A stretch of 64,000 bases of DNA from Ophiura sarsii (Eukaryota > Echinodermata > Ophiuroidea > Amphilepidida > Ophiuridae). Below the pieces are notes generated by a model. It was not told the origin of the DNA. It was given only the letters and a program-made list of their open reading frames with translations, and ran no database searches. How positions within the stretch are numbered: position 1 is the first letter of the stretch; every line of letters starts with the position of its first letter. The position numbers were made by a program, and so were the translations under genes. Shown one piece after another: positions 1 through 12,287 of the stretch. The stretch spans positions 26,995,905-27,059,904 of the forward strand of contig CM069448.1 in NCBI GenBank assembly GCA_035610835.1. The letters are read 5' to 3'.

Positions 1-163
1 TGAAAATAGTTTGTACCGAGCGGTACAATCTATTTTTCAAATTTTAGGCTAAATTCACTCAGAAAGATCAGAAAAGTAAATCTGCAAGAAAAAAACAAAA
101 TGTGCTTCCAATTTTTTTTCGAGGATTGAGGGCGTACCCTGAAAAATATCACATAATATACCT
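1..163. repeat. Diverged right half of TTAA-flanked palindromic MITE
   Basis: The right end (GGGCGTACCCTG, then ATATACCT before TTAA at 164-167) matches the right ends of the fuller copies at 734-1,105, 9,398-9,771 and 33,517-33,862. The region around 60-95 carries the family's shared AATCTGCAAG block. A short hairpin around GTACCGAGCGGTAC near position 20 corresponds to the centre of the palindrome. The left half lies outside the window or is lost. The copy is more diverged than the others. Confidence 0.7.
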
Positions 164-259
164 TTAAACCTTCCCATATTTTCAAGGGAGTCTCTGAATG
201 TACCAATTTATTTCCGTGAAATTAAAAGGTAATTGTTTTTCTCTTTCTTCATCCATCAG

Positions 260-530
260 TGATATGGCTAATAGTCGGCGGAATCACAACATTAGAAAAG
301 GACGATCAGCTCTTCATGTTAGCCGCACAAGAATTACAGATGGTCAGCGGTAACTATGTGTTCCTACGTATAGAGTTGTACCCCGATCCAGGATTCCAAA
401 CACCCTGGTCTCTGTTACTGTCCTATGATCAATGGGTGATTGATGCGGGAGGTGTTGCTGCCGGGAGTCAGGAGGAACTGCAACATGTTTTGAAGGAGGC
501 TTATCAGGCAATGATATTGTTTACATACAG
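260..530 (+). CDS. Internal exon of a receptor guanylyl cyclase ectodomain (ANF-receptor ligand-binding fold)
   Basis: The exon is bounded by a pyrimidine-rich acceptor ending in CATCCATCAG and a GTGAGA donor at 531. It is open for about 90 codons and enters in phase 1 (the first two bases finish a codon) and leaves in phase 2. The translation has the layout of the second lobe of natriuretic-peptide-receptor-like ectodomains: a hydrophobic strand (VIWLIVGG), then LAAQELQMVSGNYVFLRIEL, then a Trp-rich stretch and a helix ending in YQAMILFTYR. In this family the domain is extracellular and controls an intracellular cyclase that makes cGMP. Its phase-2 end joins in frame to 17,498-17,593. No kinase-homology or cyclase exon is in the window. 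The family is well supported; the exact paralogue and ligand are unknown. Confidence 0.82.
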
Positions 531-544
531 GTGAGAGAAAAGGG

Positions 545-671
545 GAAAGTGTACTTTAGGTTCCATTCATGCAACAAGTCTGTGACCAAATAAAGTGCAT
601 CATATAATTAACATGCAGTACTGTATTATATTGTGTAATGTATTCATGCCTGGGACCTAAAGTACACTTTC
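545..671. repeat. Short foldback element next to a splice donor
   Basis: Left end GAAAGTGTACTTTAGGTTCC is answered at 652-671 by GGGACCTAAAGTACACTTTC, giving about 20-bp near-perfect terminal inverted repeats around an 87-bp loop. It begins only about 14 bases after the donor of the exon ending at 530. No coding capacity. Confidence 0.75.
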
Positions 672-733
672 TCCAAGAAAGGTTGTAAGAAAATGAAACA
701 TAGTAGAATTCCTTCTCTGAAAAAGATGTTAAA

Positions 734-1105
734 GGCATATTATGTGATCTTTTCCAGAGAGCGCCCTCTATTCATGATTTTTTTTAGAAAGTAGATTTTC
801 TTGCAGATTTACATTTTTGATCATAAATCGTAAATACATTCCAAGTTACAAAGCGATGCGATTCCTAATTACCTCAAAATCATGGTCTTAGAGTGAATTT
901 AGAATGAAAATATAAACTGTCATGTTATCCTGACAGTTTATTTTCACTCAAAGCCATGATTTTGAAGTAATTAAGAATCGTATCGCCCTGTAACTTGGAA
1001 TGTATGTACGATTTATGATCAGGTATGTAAATCTGCAAGAAAATCTACTTTCAATTATTTTTTCGATGTTGAGGGCGTTCCCTGGAAAGATCACATAATA
1101 TACCT
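734..1105. mobile_element. TTAA-flanked palindromic MITE (copy 1)
   Basis: The element starts AGGCATATTATGTGATC and ends with the near-complement, TTAA flanking both sides (730-733 and 1,106-1,109). The two halves of about 185 bp are inverted copies of each other and meet at a hairpin around 920-945 (AAACTGTCATG/CTGACAGTTT). TTAA target duplication is characteristic of piggyBac-type transposons, so a non-autonomous piggyBac-like origin is inferred. There is no transposase. Confidence 0.85.
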
Positions 1106-1445
1106 TTAATTTCACAAATTCTGGGTTGGTTGGCCCACACATAGACGGGTGTTTTTGTTTGTTTTTTGTAGCCTTATTAGTGAAGATTCCTCTATCATGA
1201 CATGACCTTAATCTTCCCCACAGGGCCGGGCGGACGTACACATTGCGGCCTGTTTTTTGTGTACGGTCCCTGCAGGCTGATGCACCATTTTTGTTTTGTA
1301 TGCCCCCGCTAACACCCCACCCCCACAAAAAATAAAAGGGGGGGGGCTGTTAGCGGGGCATTAGTGGAGCATTAGCGGAGCATTGGCGGAGCCCTTACCC
1401 TCGCCCTCGCCCCACTCCATTTGAAATCTACACTCTCTGTTGTGC
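1106..1445. other. Low-complexity G/C-rich spacer with fragment of the TTA-flanked family
   Basis: Around 1,218-1,320 the phrases GGGCCGGGCGGACGTACAC, GTGTACGGTCCCTGCAGG and GCACCATTTTTG resemble the interior of the element at 53,067-53,595. It then passes into a G-run and repeated GCATTAGYGGAG units. No gene seen. Confidence 0.45.
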
Positions 1446-4400
1446 ATCAAGTGTTAAGTGCAATGGACTGTAAAAATGGAGGATTTTTTTTAAATGTTGG
1501 CCACGGCCCCGGAATGGAATTTCTTTATACTTTCATATTTGATGACCCTTTAGTTAAAACTAAAAAATGTGGAATTAATTTTGAAAAACAATTCTCGTTT
1601 CCATGGCAACGGCCAAAATACCATTTTAGGGCTATTTTCCCCATTTTTGCCTTTTTAACCTCACAATTTATCAAATTTGTATGCATCAATTTCTAATAGA
1701 CAAAAAGTATATGAAATATTTTCTTTATATAAGCTGAATAGGTGAATATGTAGATGCTTCAGTGAGTGCATAGACATAAATATGGGATATCATGATGGGT
1801 CATACCATTTATTTGAAATAGGGGTGTTTTTCAACTTTTTCAAAGTATACAACTATACCAAATCTGCATAGCTTACACCCCACATGGTAACGCTCCGATT
1901 TCAACGTGGACCATGTCATGTTGAGATGAGACATTAGTCTTATGAAAAATGTTAATTTGAGTTTGGGGAAAATACTTCCTGAATATGCAGTGTTGCCAGA
2001 TATTTTCACAAAATTTCACAATTCCTTCAAAAGCTAACGCATGTTTCGCTGTGTTTTATGATATGAAACCGGAACCTTAAATTCACAACGAGATGTTAAT
2101 TAGAAGAAAATTTGATATTATAATAAATTTGATCATTTTAAATGGTCAGTGTTGCCAGTCATTAACTTAACGGGTGTTGCCATAGCAAGTAATATGATTA
2201 CAGGTTACGTTTTCAACGTGAAAAACCCTTATAACCCCAAATATGTTGCCATGTGTACTCATTGTAACCACATATTAATTGTAAATCAATTGGTGTTCAC
2301 CCCAAAATGTTTATTTGTGTTTGTGGAAAGCAATACAGTGTTGCCAGTCTTTTACCTATTTACTAAAAAAAAATCAATAAATCTTACCGTAAGTTAAATA
2401 CTACGGAAATGAAAAATCAACTTTACATGCAACATTAGGAAAAGGTAAACCACAGTAGTATTAAAAAAAACATGTACAGACTACAAATACAACTAAATAC
2501 AAATAATTACATTATTATGACACGTTTGACTTGCCATACACCTTGGCTACGGGCTGTCTTTACCAATTTGAATATGATCTGAGGGATTAGTGTGCACCCC
2601 CAGGCCTCCCCCCAAAAAAACTTTTTTAACTTCCTATCATGATCCTAAGACATAATCAGGATGTTACCAACAATATTTTCATAATGCTAAGGGGTTATGC
2701 AAGATGGCGTCCAAAATGGCCGCCACAACTGGTCAAATCTCATAAAATGACATAAGCAATCAAATTGTATGGTGAAAGTGTAGTTTTAATAGTGGGATGT
2801 ATATTATAGACCACTAGATACTCATATCCAGAACTTTTGCTTTGTTAACACACCTACATCCAAGATGGCCGCCAAAATGGCCTCCAAAATGGCCGCCAAA
2901 ATTCTATATATTGGCATATTTAAACCAACATGTATGATCAGAGTATAGTTTTAACAATGGGATGTATGAGTTAGCCCACTAGAGACTCATATCTAGTATT
3001 TTTGCTTTGTTAACATACTTTAAAACCAAAATGGCCGCCAAATTAAATCAAATTAATGACCAAAACTGGTAAAAAGTGGTCAAAATTCCATAAAATAGCA
3101 TAATATCAATCGAAATGTATGATGAAAATATAGTTGTAATGATGGGATGTATGTATTAGACCACTAGTAACTCATATCTAGTATTTGTGTTTTGTTAACA
3201 TACTTAGAAATCCAAAATGGCCCCCCAAAATGGGTCCCAAAATGACTGAACAAGTTGTTCAAATTCCATAAAATGGGATAATATCAACCAAAATGTATGA
3301 TGAAAGTATAGTTTTAACATTGGGATGTATAATGTATTAGACCACTAGTAACTCATATCAAGTATATATATTTGCATATCAACCAAAATGTATGATGAAA
3401 GTATAGTTTTAACATTGGGATGTATAATGTATTAGACCACTAGTAACTCATATCCAGTATATTTGCATTGTAATAACATAATTTAAAACTAAGATGGCCA
3501 CTAAAATGGCCGCTGTAAATGTAAAAATTAGTCTACATGAGTGTATGATAATCCAAAATAGATATTGTAAGAGTGTATATTACATCAAATTCACCAAAGA
3601 GTAATTCTAAACTGCTAAGCTATTGCTTTTAGAAATAAGGCCCACCTCTGACAATTTTGATTCAGTATCACTTTCCAAAATGGCTGCCAGAATGGATAAG
3701 TTGATGTTAAATGACCTAAAACAATGGTTTTGTACCACACTATGTAATACCAATACCCCCAAATGTAATGGGGCAGTATTCACTATATCTATGATAAAGC
3801 CTAGGGGCTGTAGATCTATACAGCTTTGAGTAGTTTAAAATATCCATCCAAGATGGCTGCAAAAGGTTAAAATAACTGAAAAATAGTATTAGTTTATTGT
3901 TAGTGTTACATTAGATATGACCAAATGATTATATCTACAGCTTTTAATCCATCCAGTAAACGTATTTGTATATGTCACAAGGTATACTTAAATGGTATAG
4001 ACTCCATTTTGACAACGTGATGTTATTAAGATGGGCATTATAATGACCATTTTATTAAACTTACCCCTAATGGTCAATAAAATGGTCAAATAATGACCAC
4101 ATGTGGCCACCAATTGTTTAAGATATGGATACAATCATACCTTGTTACATACAGAAACGTTTACTGGGTGGATTAAAATCCATAGATATAATCTTTTGTT
4201 CATATCTAATGTAACACTAACAATAAGACTAATACTGTTTTTCAGTTATTTTAACCTTTTGCAGCCATCTTATATATTTTAAAATACTCAAACTAGATCT
4301 ACAGCCCCTAGGCTTTATCATAGACATATATTGAATGCTGTCTTATTAGATTTGGGGGTATTGGTATTATTACATATATAGTATGGTCATTTACAATACA

Positions 4401-5905
4401 AAACAATTGTTTTAGGTAATTTAACATCAACTTAACCTCTTTTGAAGCCATTTTGGAAAGTGATACAGAGAGTCAAAATTGTCATAGAGGTGGGCCTTAT
4501 ATCTAAAAGCAAAAGCTTAGCAGTTTCGAACATACTATTTGGTGAATGTGATGTAATATACACTCTTGCAATTTTTTTTGTGGATTATTGTACACTATAT
4601 ATTTGTACATTTACAGCGACCATATTGGTGGCCATCTTGGATTTAAAGTATGTTATTACAATGCAAATATACTGAATATGAGTTACTAGTGGTCTAATAC
4701 ATACCATCCTTATATTTTAAAACTATACTTTCATACCTTTATCATACATTTTGGTTGATATATTATACCATTTTATGGAATTTTGACAATTTGTTCAGCC
4801 ATTTTGGGACCCATATTGGGGGCCATTTTGGATTTCTAAGTGTGTTAACAAAGCAAAACTACTAGATATGAGTTACTAGTGGTCTAATACATACATCCCA
4901 TCATTAAAACTTTATTTTCATCATACATTTAGGTTGATATTATCCCATTTTATGGAATTTGACAATTTTGCAGCCACTTTAGGAACTATTTTGGGGGCCA
5001 TTTTGGCAGCCATTTTGGATTTTGCACTTTATTAACAGAGTACAAATAATGGATATGAGTTACTTGTGGTCTAACACATACATCCCATCATTAAAATTAT
5101 ATTTTTATCATACATTTCGGTTGATATTATGCTATTGTATGGAATTTTGACCACTTTTGACCATTCATTTGGCGGCCATTTTGGTTTTAAAGTATGTTAA
5201 CAAAGCAAAAAATACTAGATTTGAGTTTGTAGTGGTCTAACACATACATCCCATTGTTAAAACTTAGCTGTGTATGATAAGTTCCAGTCTCATATCATTA
5301 AATAGAATAAAAAGTGGATTTGATTTTGAATAAAATGTGATTTTTGGTGAAAATGTCTGGCAACACTGCATATACAGGAAGTATTTTCCCCAAACTCAAA
5401 TTAACATTTTTGATAAGACTAATGTCTCATCTCATCATGACATGGTCCACGTTGAAATCGGAGCGTTACCTTATGGGTTGTAAGCTATGCAGAATTGGTA
5501 TATTTGCATACTTTGAAAAAGTTGAAAAACACCCCTATTTCAAATAAATGGTATAACCCTCCGTGACACCTGGCAATTTTTTGGATACATTCAATGAAGC
5601 ATTTAAGTATCTATCTACCCATAGCTTGTAATGAAAAAAAATCATTACCATTGAGTGCAATAGTTACGCAGGCTTCAAAATATGAAAATTTGAAAGATTA
5701 AAAATGCCAAAATGGCAATAATCGTCCGAAAATGCCATTTTGGCTATTGCCATGGTAACAAGGATTATTTTTCAAAAATATTTCCAGATATGTTAGTTTC
5801 GGGTTAAGGTCTATCAAATATGAAAGTATAAAGAAAATCTATCTCGGGCCCGTGGCCACCCTATCTTCCATCGGTAGAGTCCATTGCTCTTAATATTTGT
5901 CTGAG
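1446..5905. repeat. Giant imperfect palindrome (foldback element) with ATGGCCGCC-bearing internal units
   Basis: The outer ends are mutual complements (AGTGCAATGGACT near 1,455; AGTCCATTGCTCT near 5,878), as are 1,809-2,009 versus 5,344-5,547 and 3,700-3,966 versus 4,159-4,400. The symmetry axis is near 4,062. The left arm is longer because about 2,010-2,700 has little counterpart on the right. Both arms contain several direct copies of a 160-180-bp unit with CCACTAGTAACTCATAT, GTTAACATACTT and AAAATGGCCGCC. No transposase is recognisable. Translated frames in the two arms resemble each other only because the DNA is repeated. Confidence 0.85.
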
Positions 5906-5995
5906 ACACCATGTTAAGTAAATTCATAGGTGAATGCAATCAATTGCTGTTCAGGTTTATGGATCAAAACATTACCATCAAATAAAAATGAATTC

Positions 5996-6134
5996 CGTTT
6001 TCGGCAGCCTGCTGCTAAGCATTGGTTTCCAGCTTCCAATACGATTTATTCCGTTAAAATATACTACCGGGTTCCAAATTGTCGGTTCCTTTCATCTGTG
6101 GATTCTATGCTTAGCACCAGGCTGCTCAAAACGA
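5996..6134. repeat. 139-bp hairpin repeat
   Basis: CGTTTTCGGCAGCCTGCTGC at the left is matched by a complementary end containing CAGGCTGCTCAAAACG, with GCTAAGCAT/ATGCTTAGC continuing the stem. No protein-coding support. Confidence 0.7.
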
Positions 6135-6801
6135 GATTAAATAAAAACACCAATTAGTCAATTCAAGAACAATCTAAATAACATATTTCAAACTTTGCTT
6201 TAATGTACATACATTTCTATTTTTCTGGCATTTTATAAGTGGCAATTAAAATTTGCTGTTGGAACACACGAGTGTGAATGATCACCGTTTGATAACCATG
6301 CAGTCTTTTAGTGCTGCTAGAAAATGATCATGACGAAAGGGCAATGAAATTTAACACTTGTAGAAAACCAACAAAAAGGCTTCACTGAAAACCTTATCAG
6401 ATTATGGCGCTTTCTTCACGAATTCAATATTCGTAAACTGATACAGTTATTGGTGGACGGTGTCTACTAGTGTCGGTCGTGTTAATCATGTTAATATGTG
6501 CCAAAATTCCTAGCTGTGTGTACCAAAATGCACAGCTAAATATTTACAGTGCTAAAACTAATTTACCAGCTGTAACTTCAGAAATATCGCTCCAACATGA
6601 AAATAGCAAATTATGGAATTGTGAAGAATATTCTGCTATTTGAGGTATTGCACATGAAGATTGGTTGAAAATCAAAAACTCTACACGTACATGCAGCGCT
6701 TTTCTGCAAATTGGTTTAAGTTTTGAAAATGAATCATACCAAATTAACAACTTTAATCGAAAGAATGTATGTTTATTAGAAGACACTGTTATGATCTTTT
6801 T
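6135..6801. other. Intronic spacer, nothing recognised
   Basis: AT-rich sequence without a convincing exon, repeat end or RNA gene. Open frames here are short and lack splice context. Confidence 0.5.
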
Positions 6802-7119
6802 CAGTGGCGTACCCAGCTTTTGGAAACTGGGGGGGGGGGGGGGGGGGGCGACCATAGTTGTACCGACGAAAGGCATGATGTACCAACAAATTTTGTTACA
6901 GACTTCAACAAAAAAAAATCGTAAAACTTGCACAATTTTTTCCCCGTGACCAGCTGAAATCTTGATAAGGGGGGGGGGGGGTAGGGATGAAGTTGTCAAC
7001 ATAAGGGCGAAAAATCACATGGTCAAAATCGCAAATCTACCGACGGAGGGTCGTTTTTACCGATGGGGTTATTTCAGGGGGGGTCAGGGCCCCCCTGGAC
7101 CCCCCTGGATACGCCACTG
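6802..7119. mobile_element. hAT-like MITE with G-tracts, 8-bp TSD
   Basis: Terminal inverted repeats CAGTGGCGTACCCAG and the complement of CAGTGGCGTATCCAG enclose 318 bp. The flanks are a perfect 8-bp duplication ATCTTTTT (6,794-6,801 and 7,120-7,127). The TSD length and CAG start fit the hAT superfamily. Long G runs sit inside both ends. No transposase. Confidence 0.85.
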
Positions 7120-7410
7120 ATCTTTTTGAAATTTTGAAATTTATTATTTTTCTCTTATAATGAAGTATCACAGGAAAAACATTCTAGGACTCATAAAACT
7201 ATCTTGACTGTATTTTCGGTGAAAAAAACACATCAAAGAACTTTAGGCTACTAAATCACAATGGAAATCTGCACACATTTGAACACATTTTTTAATATTT
7301 TCATCATAATGCATTTCTTACTACTGTGTTTACTTGTGTAAAGTTGCAATTGTAGCCGGAAACACTGTAAATGGTGTTGAAACAAAATTTCAAACCATGG
7401 AATTCTATTT

Positions 7411-7530
7411 ACACAACATATCGTCAGCCTGCTTTGATAATTGCCTAACTCATTTTTTCTAGTTCTTAGAAAACAACAAAAGTATGAAAGGTGAGTTAGG
7501 CAATTATCGAAGCAGGCTGACGATATGTTG
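7411..7530. repeat. Hairpin repeat with GTCAGCCTGCTTTGATAATT arms
   Basis: About 40-bp complementary arms (ATCGTCAGCCTGCTTTGATA and the reverse form with one mismatch) surround a short loop. A lone right arm recurs at 7,845-7,878, so this region has held more than one copy or a larger element has decayed. Confidence 0.75.
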
Positions 7531-7878
7531 AATAGCAACATGAATAGTACAGGTGAATTCCAATAGGAGCAGTAACTGTTGGATAGAATTAGGTTGGGAT
7601 ATACATGTACCTTTAAGTGAAATGCAGCTTGTTATATGCCTAATACGAGTTAATATGACCCATTTTAAACAATTTTCATCATTAGTACAATCTGCCTAAC
7701 TCACAATGCTGACTTAGGCAGAATTGCAATTGTGCATTTATCAACACTTTTGATTGGTCAATGACTTAGGTATTATTACAGCATGTGCATAATGTGATGA
7801 AGTCATGATTAATGCAAAAAACTCAATTTTGCTGAAAAGTAAGTTAGGCAATTATCGAAGCAGGCTGACGATATTCAA

Positions 7879-8035
7879 ACCATGATTTTGAAGTAGTTAG
7901 GTATATAATGTTATTGCTCTGTAACTTAGAAAGGTCTTTATGATATTTATGATAAAAAATGCAAATCTGCAAGAGACTGCTTTCAAAGTAAAAATCAAGG
8001 AAAAGAGTGCGTCACTTGGAAGACATCGCATAATA
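7879..8035. repeat. Diverged half copy of TTAA palindromic MITE family
   Basis: It preserves ACCATGATTTTGAAGTAGTTAG, GCTCTGTAACTTAG and GCAAATCTGCAAGA in the order found in the right half of the family, with many substitutions and no intact TTAA end. Confidence 0.6.
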
Positions 8036-8951
8036 GGAAAAAAACTACTTAATTTTTAGTGGTCCCCCTGGGTATAGATATGATAATAATTCCTGTGTCA
8101 CACATGGTCATTACCTTGAATTATGGCAAATGCTTTTCTATGTTATCCTTAGTAATAGCTCCAACATTTTCATTGGTTAATTAGATTAAGAGAATATTCC
8201 CAATGAAATGAATTACGATTTACAAAGCTATTGTAAAGCCAAATTTGATTTGTCAGTTAACACGTCACGATAATAAAGAAGTCAATGCAAAAAGCGATGT
8301 ATTTAATGCAGTTATCATCTTGTGTCTGTTAATAGTAATTTGTTACCAAAAGCTTGCCTTTTCGATAATCTCACGAACTTATAATATCATGAGTCATTTT
8401 CGACAGTTTTGTTTGACACTTAATACTGTTTTCTAAAGGCAGATCCAAACTCAGTATAAAAAGAAAGTACTTAGGTATAGTTTGCTCAGGACTTAATTGG
8501 CTAAACCTCCTTAGACCAGGGAATGAATACAGAAGGATGTGGGCGTTACACCGTTACTAAAGGCAACAAGTGAACTGTGCATCATACGCGTGTGTGCGAC
8601 CAAAACAGCATGTGTGTTGCTATAATCATGCATGTTTGGATTTCTTTCGCACAAGGACATATCAAATCTGAATATTTCTCGCCAATTAGGAACTGATTAA
8701 ACTCTAGTCTTGCATCGATCTGATCATCTTTAGTTATGTAATTTGTAGCCTATATATCAATTGGGAATGTTGTTATATTACCAAGTTTGTCATCAAAGAC
8801 TGTAAATTGTCCAAGATTAAAAAGGGTATGTAAACAATGTTGCAAAATTCAAACATTTATTAGAGGAGCAATGTGAAACGAACATAGGGGACACAAATTA
8901 TGTCATGCTAAAATTTGCTGTGTGTGGAAGCATGTGGGTCATTTCATTCAG
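8036..8951. other. Intronic spacer, nothing recognised
   Basis: AT-rich, with only short chance open frames. No splice-flanked coding block or repeat end was seen. Confidence 0.5.
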
Positions 8952-9268
8952 ATCAGATAAATTGATCTATCTGATAAATTGATCTATCTGATAAATTGAT
9001 CTATCTGATAAATTGATCTATCTGATAAATTGATCTATCTGATAAATTGATCTATCTGATAAATTGATCTATCTGATAAATTGATCTATCTGATAAATTG
9101 ATCTATCTGATAAATTGATCTATCTGATAAATTGATCTATCTGATAAATTGATCTATCAGATAAATTGATCTATCAGATAAATTGATCTATCAGATAAAT
9201 TGATCTATCTGATAAATTGATCTATCTGATAAATTGATCTATCAGATAAATTGATCTATCTGATAAAT
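8952..9268. repeat. 17-bp tandem satellite, ~18-19 copies
   Basis: Near-perfect head-to-tail repeats of GATAAATTGATCTATCT. The only recurrent variant is CTG versus CAG at the unit junction, concentrated in the last third. Each unit carries a GATAA motif. Low divergence implies recent expansion or homogenisation. Confidence 0.95.
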
Positions 9269-9397
9269 GTGCAACTTTTGACTTTTGACACTGCATCATA
9301 TTTTCACAAACTGTTGTCAATATTAGACAATTCAGGTGTATTTATTCGTGAAAAGTTGTCATTGTTTCTGTGATACACCCAGTTTCTTCACCATTAA

Positions 9398-9771
9398 AGG
9401 TATATTATGTGATCTTTCCAGGGAACGCCCTCAACATCAAAAAAAAAATTAAAAGAAGATTTTCTTCCAGATTTACATTTCTAATCATAAATCGTACATA
9501 CATTCCAAGTTACAGGGCGATACGATTCTTAATTACTTCAAAATTATGATTTTAGAGTGAAAATAAACTGTCGGATAACTCCGACAGTTTATATTTTTAC
9601 TCTAAATTCACTCTAAAACCATGATTTTGAGGTAATTAGGAATCGTATCGCTCTGTAACTTGGAATGTATGTATGATTTATGATCAGAAATGTAAATCTG
9701 CAAGAAAATCTACTTTCTAAAAAAAATAATGAATAGAGGGCGCTATCTGGAAAAGATCACATAATATGCCT
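9398..9771. mobile_element. TTAA-flanked palindromic MITE (copy 2)
   Basis: AGGTATATTATGTGATC start and complementary end, TTAA at 9,394-9,397 and 9,772-9,775. The arms meet at a perfect short hairpin near 9,565-9,595 (AAACTGTCGGATAACTCCGACAGTTT region). Closest match to copy 3 at 33,517. Probably piggyBac-related and non-autonomous. Confidence 0.88.
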
Positions 9772-11248
9772 TTAATACGTCAATGCTCCCTTTTTATTTA
9801 AAGGATGATCAAATAGTGTCATATGGCAGGGATGGCACATGTTGGGGCGCCACTATTACCCGTACCTACATACATTTTTTTGATCCACAGATTCACAGTT
9901 GCGGTCCCTGCAAAACTGGAAACTTTTGTGCAGAGTGTATCCTGGTAGCAAAATGTCATTGATCGGAGCACTGCATATTAAAACCTTTCCTCATCTTGCT
10001 TCAGTTTTATTATCCATTGACATCGACGTCTAATTGGATCCTGTCAGTGGTGATTAAACGAACAGATGAACAATAGAGAGAGAAGTGCTATTCATCCTTA
10101 AATACTCCAATGTCTAACAATTATTTCAAATAATGGGAAAACAATCTCATTATAGTACCTGATTAGGCTCATTAAAATGGCAATGCTCTATAAAGTTCGT
10201 GGGATTGTAAGGAACACTAATTCTTTAATTGTAAAGAGAGAAGAAATCAAGTTAAAGATACCCTTTTGAAAGTATTCAGAATGGTTGGTAACCCTGAATG
10301 ACTCTAGGTTTGTTATTGAAGGGAACAATTAAAAAGTGAGGAATTTACATATCAGTACATCTTTTTGTGTGATTGTAATTGGATTTTCAATGCTGCTTGT
10401 GTGCTGGCAGCTGGTTCCCTGCACTCTGGATCCCTGCGGCAACTCATTTATAGGTGCAGGTATATGCTTCTCCATAACTTGCGAGAATCGACTCTACACC
10501 ACACCACGTTGTTGTCTGTTATCCCACACGTGAAAAATAACAATCAACACAAGTTGTTGTTGAGGTGATGCATCGAATAGCGAATGCATTGTCGCACTGT
10601 TATAGCTAGGGCGTAATGGGGAGCGCGATACACCATGCGTGTGAAGTCCGACGCTGTCCTGGGCGCAGACACAGTGTATTTGGTGCCAATCAGCAAATTT
10701 GTTATCGTTCAAAGCATGATGTGGCATTGACCGAATTAATTTGTGGATTATTTTACGTCATTTCATTTCATGCATATGCATGACTTTTATGCTAGCAAAT
10801 CAATGTAATAACATGAGTTGTGTGGAGCCTATTAATGCAAGGAACCAATATAGATTTGTGCGTACCTGCATCTATGGATGAGTTGTGTGGAGCCTATAGA
10901 TGCAGGGAACCAGCATATGCTGCTTGAGACAGACTACAACCTCCATTGTGCAGCTGTAAAATAGCTGTCTGCTTAGGACAGAGGTGGGGGGAGCCACATA
11001 CAATATGTAGGTATGTGCAGGACTTAAGACCCCCATTTCGTTTCTTAAGACCCTTGTATAAGGGATGTTTCAATTCCCCTCATTTCAACTCAAAATTACA
11101 ATGTGTTTTAAGATCTTCAGTTCCATATAGGCTAAAATTTGGCTAAAATTCAGTTGTCACGGCAAAATGTGGCATAAAAATTCATTTTGCCAAGACTGTC
11201 AATTTGGTGTTTTGTCAGTTCCTCAAACCTCCAGGTTCAGCGCACCTG
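9772..11248. other. Intronic spacer with small direct repeats
   Basis: No gene is recognised. Around 10,810-10,920 the phrase GAGTTGTGTGGAGCCTAT...GCAGGGAACCA occurs twice in tandem. Open frames at 10,336-10,568 have no splice context or recognisable motif. Confidence 0.5.
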
Positions 11249-11400
11249 TACTAAACTGAACAATAGAATCAATGCGGCTTTCCTCAAATTATAGCAAACT
11301 AATTCGACTTTATTATTTCATTTGAAATGTTCCATTCCTGACACTTATTTATGAATCACCAGAAGTCACATCGTAATTTTTATTGGGATACAGTGTGTAA
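11249..11400 (+). repeat. Interspersed repeat, copy of 15,220-15,345
   Basis: Both places share ATGCGGYTTYCTTCAAATTATAGCA, then TTTGAAMTGTT and CATTCYTGACACT in the same order and orientation. This indicates a duplicated, unclassified repeat. Confidence 0.6.
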
Positions 11401-11752
11401 GTGTTTTAATTAAAATTATTAACTTACCATGAAAATAGTCATTTTATTTTCCAAATGCTCTAGCTTAATGCTCCACAACCCCAATTCTGCCGTATCACTT
11501 CAAAATTAGTTCTGACATGCCTGATTTTTAAATAGATTATATTCCTACATAGAGGTCATTGAAAAAATTAGTGGACTCCTCATTCCCACAAATTTATTTG
11601 CTTGGTCAAGGTTGTTACATAAATTGAAATTACCCATCTCCCCGGCAATATCAAATTGGAAGTCCTCATATTTGGATTGAATATAGACATCTGTACAACT
11701 CTCCTGAAAGAATTTGTAATAATGAAGTCAAAGTGACCAACCAATTTGTCTA

Positions 11753-12287
11753 GGGTGCTCAGGAGTTACAAGAGGGGTATCAGACGTGTCCAAAAAAATC
11801 ACGTAATTAGGGTAGTTTTTCAAGCTGGGCACGTTACGTACGTAACATGAATAGGGTATCAAAACAAGCAAAGTTTTGAAAAAGGGTATACTTTTCATAC
11901 AATGATCTTTACGTATCCGTATATTGGGTCATTATTTGCTCCGTGAGGATTTTTAAATAGCCATGATATACGGGCGGGATATATTTCTCAATTCTAGATC
12001 AGCTCGGCATTTGTTTCATAATATAAGGGAAGAAAAAAAGGATTTGAAATGTATCATACTTGGTAAAATGTTTAAATTATACAAATTATTTGCTTAGGGT
12101 ATCAAAATATTTTGACTACTTGTTTAGGGTATTGAAAATACTGATTATTGCTTGCTTATGTAAAATACTGTCCATACTTGCTTAGGGTTGCTTTTTCACC
12201 TTAATTCAATTACTTATTTAGGGTGCTTTTTGAAAAGCCCTTGGACGCGCTTGATACCCCCCTTGTCATGACCACTGAGCACCCCGG
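11753..12287. mobile_element. TIR element with internal TTAGGGT-like degenerate repeats
   Basis: Left end GGTGCTCAGGAGTTACAAG...GGGGTATCAGACGTGTCC is complementary, with gaps, to the right end running from GGACGCGCTTGATACCCC to GAGCACCCC. The interior repeats a phrase like CTTGCTTAGGGTATCAAAA several times. The same design recurs at 27,478-27,983. No coding potential. Confidence 0.7.

Noticed and set aside
1809..2009. Small 'conserved' protein matching one at 5,344-5,547
   Set aside because: The similarity reflects the two arms of a DNA palindrome; related frames occur with different starts and no evidence of selection.
8952..9268. CRISPR-like array
   Set aside because: 17-bp units are contiguous with no spacers, and the genome is eukaryotic.
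10336..10533. Frame with hydrophobic start and many Cys, resembling a secreted peptide
   Set aside because: Lies within an intron, overlaps other frames equally long, has no splice sites or recognisable cysteine pattern.
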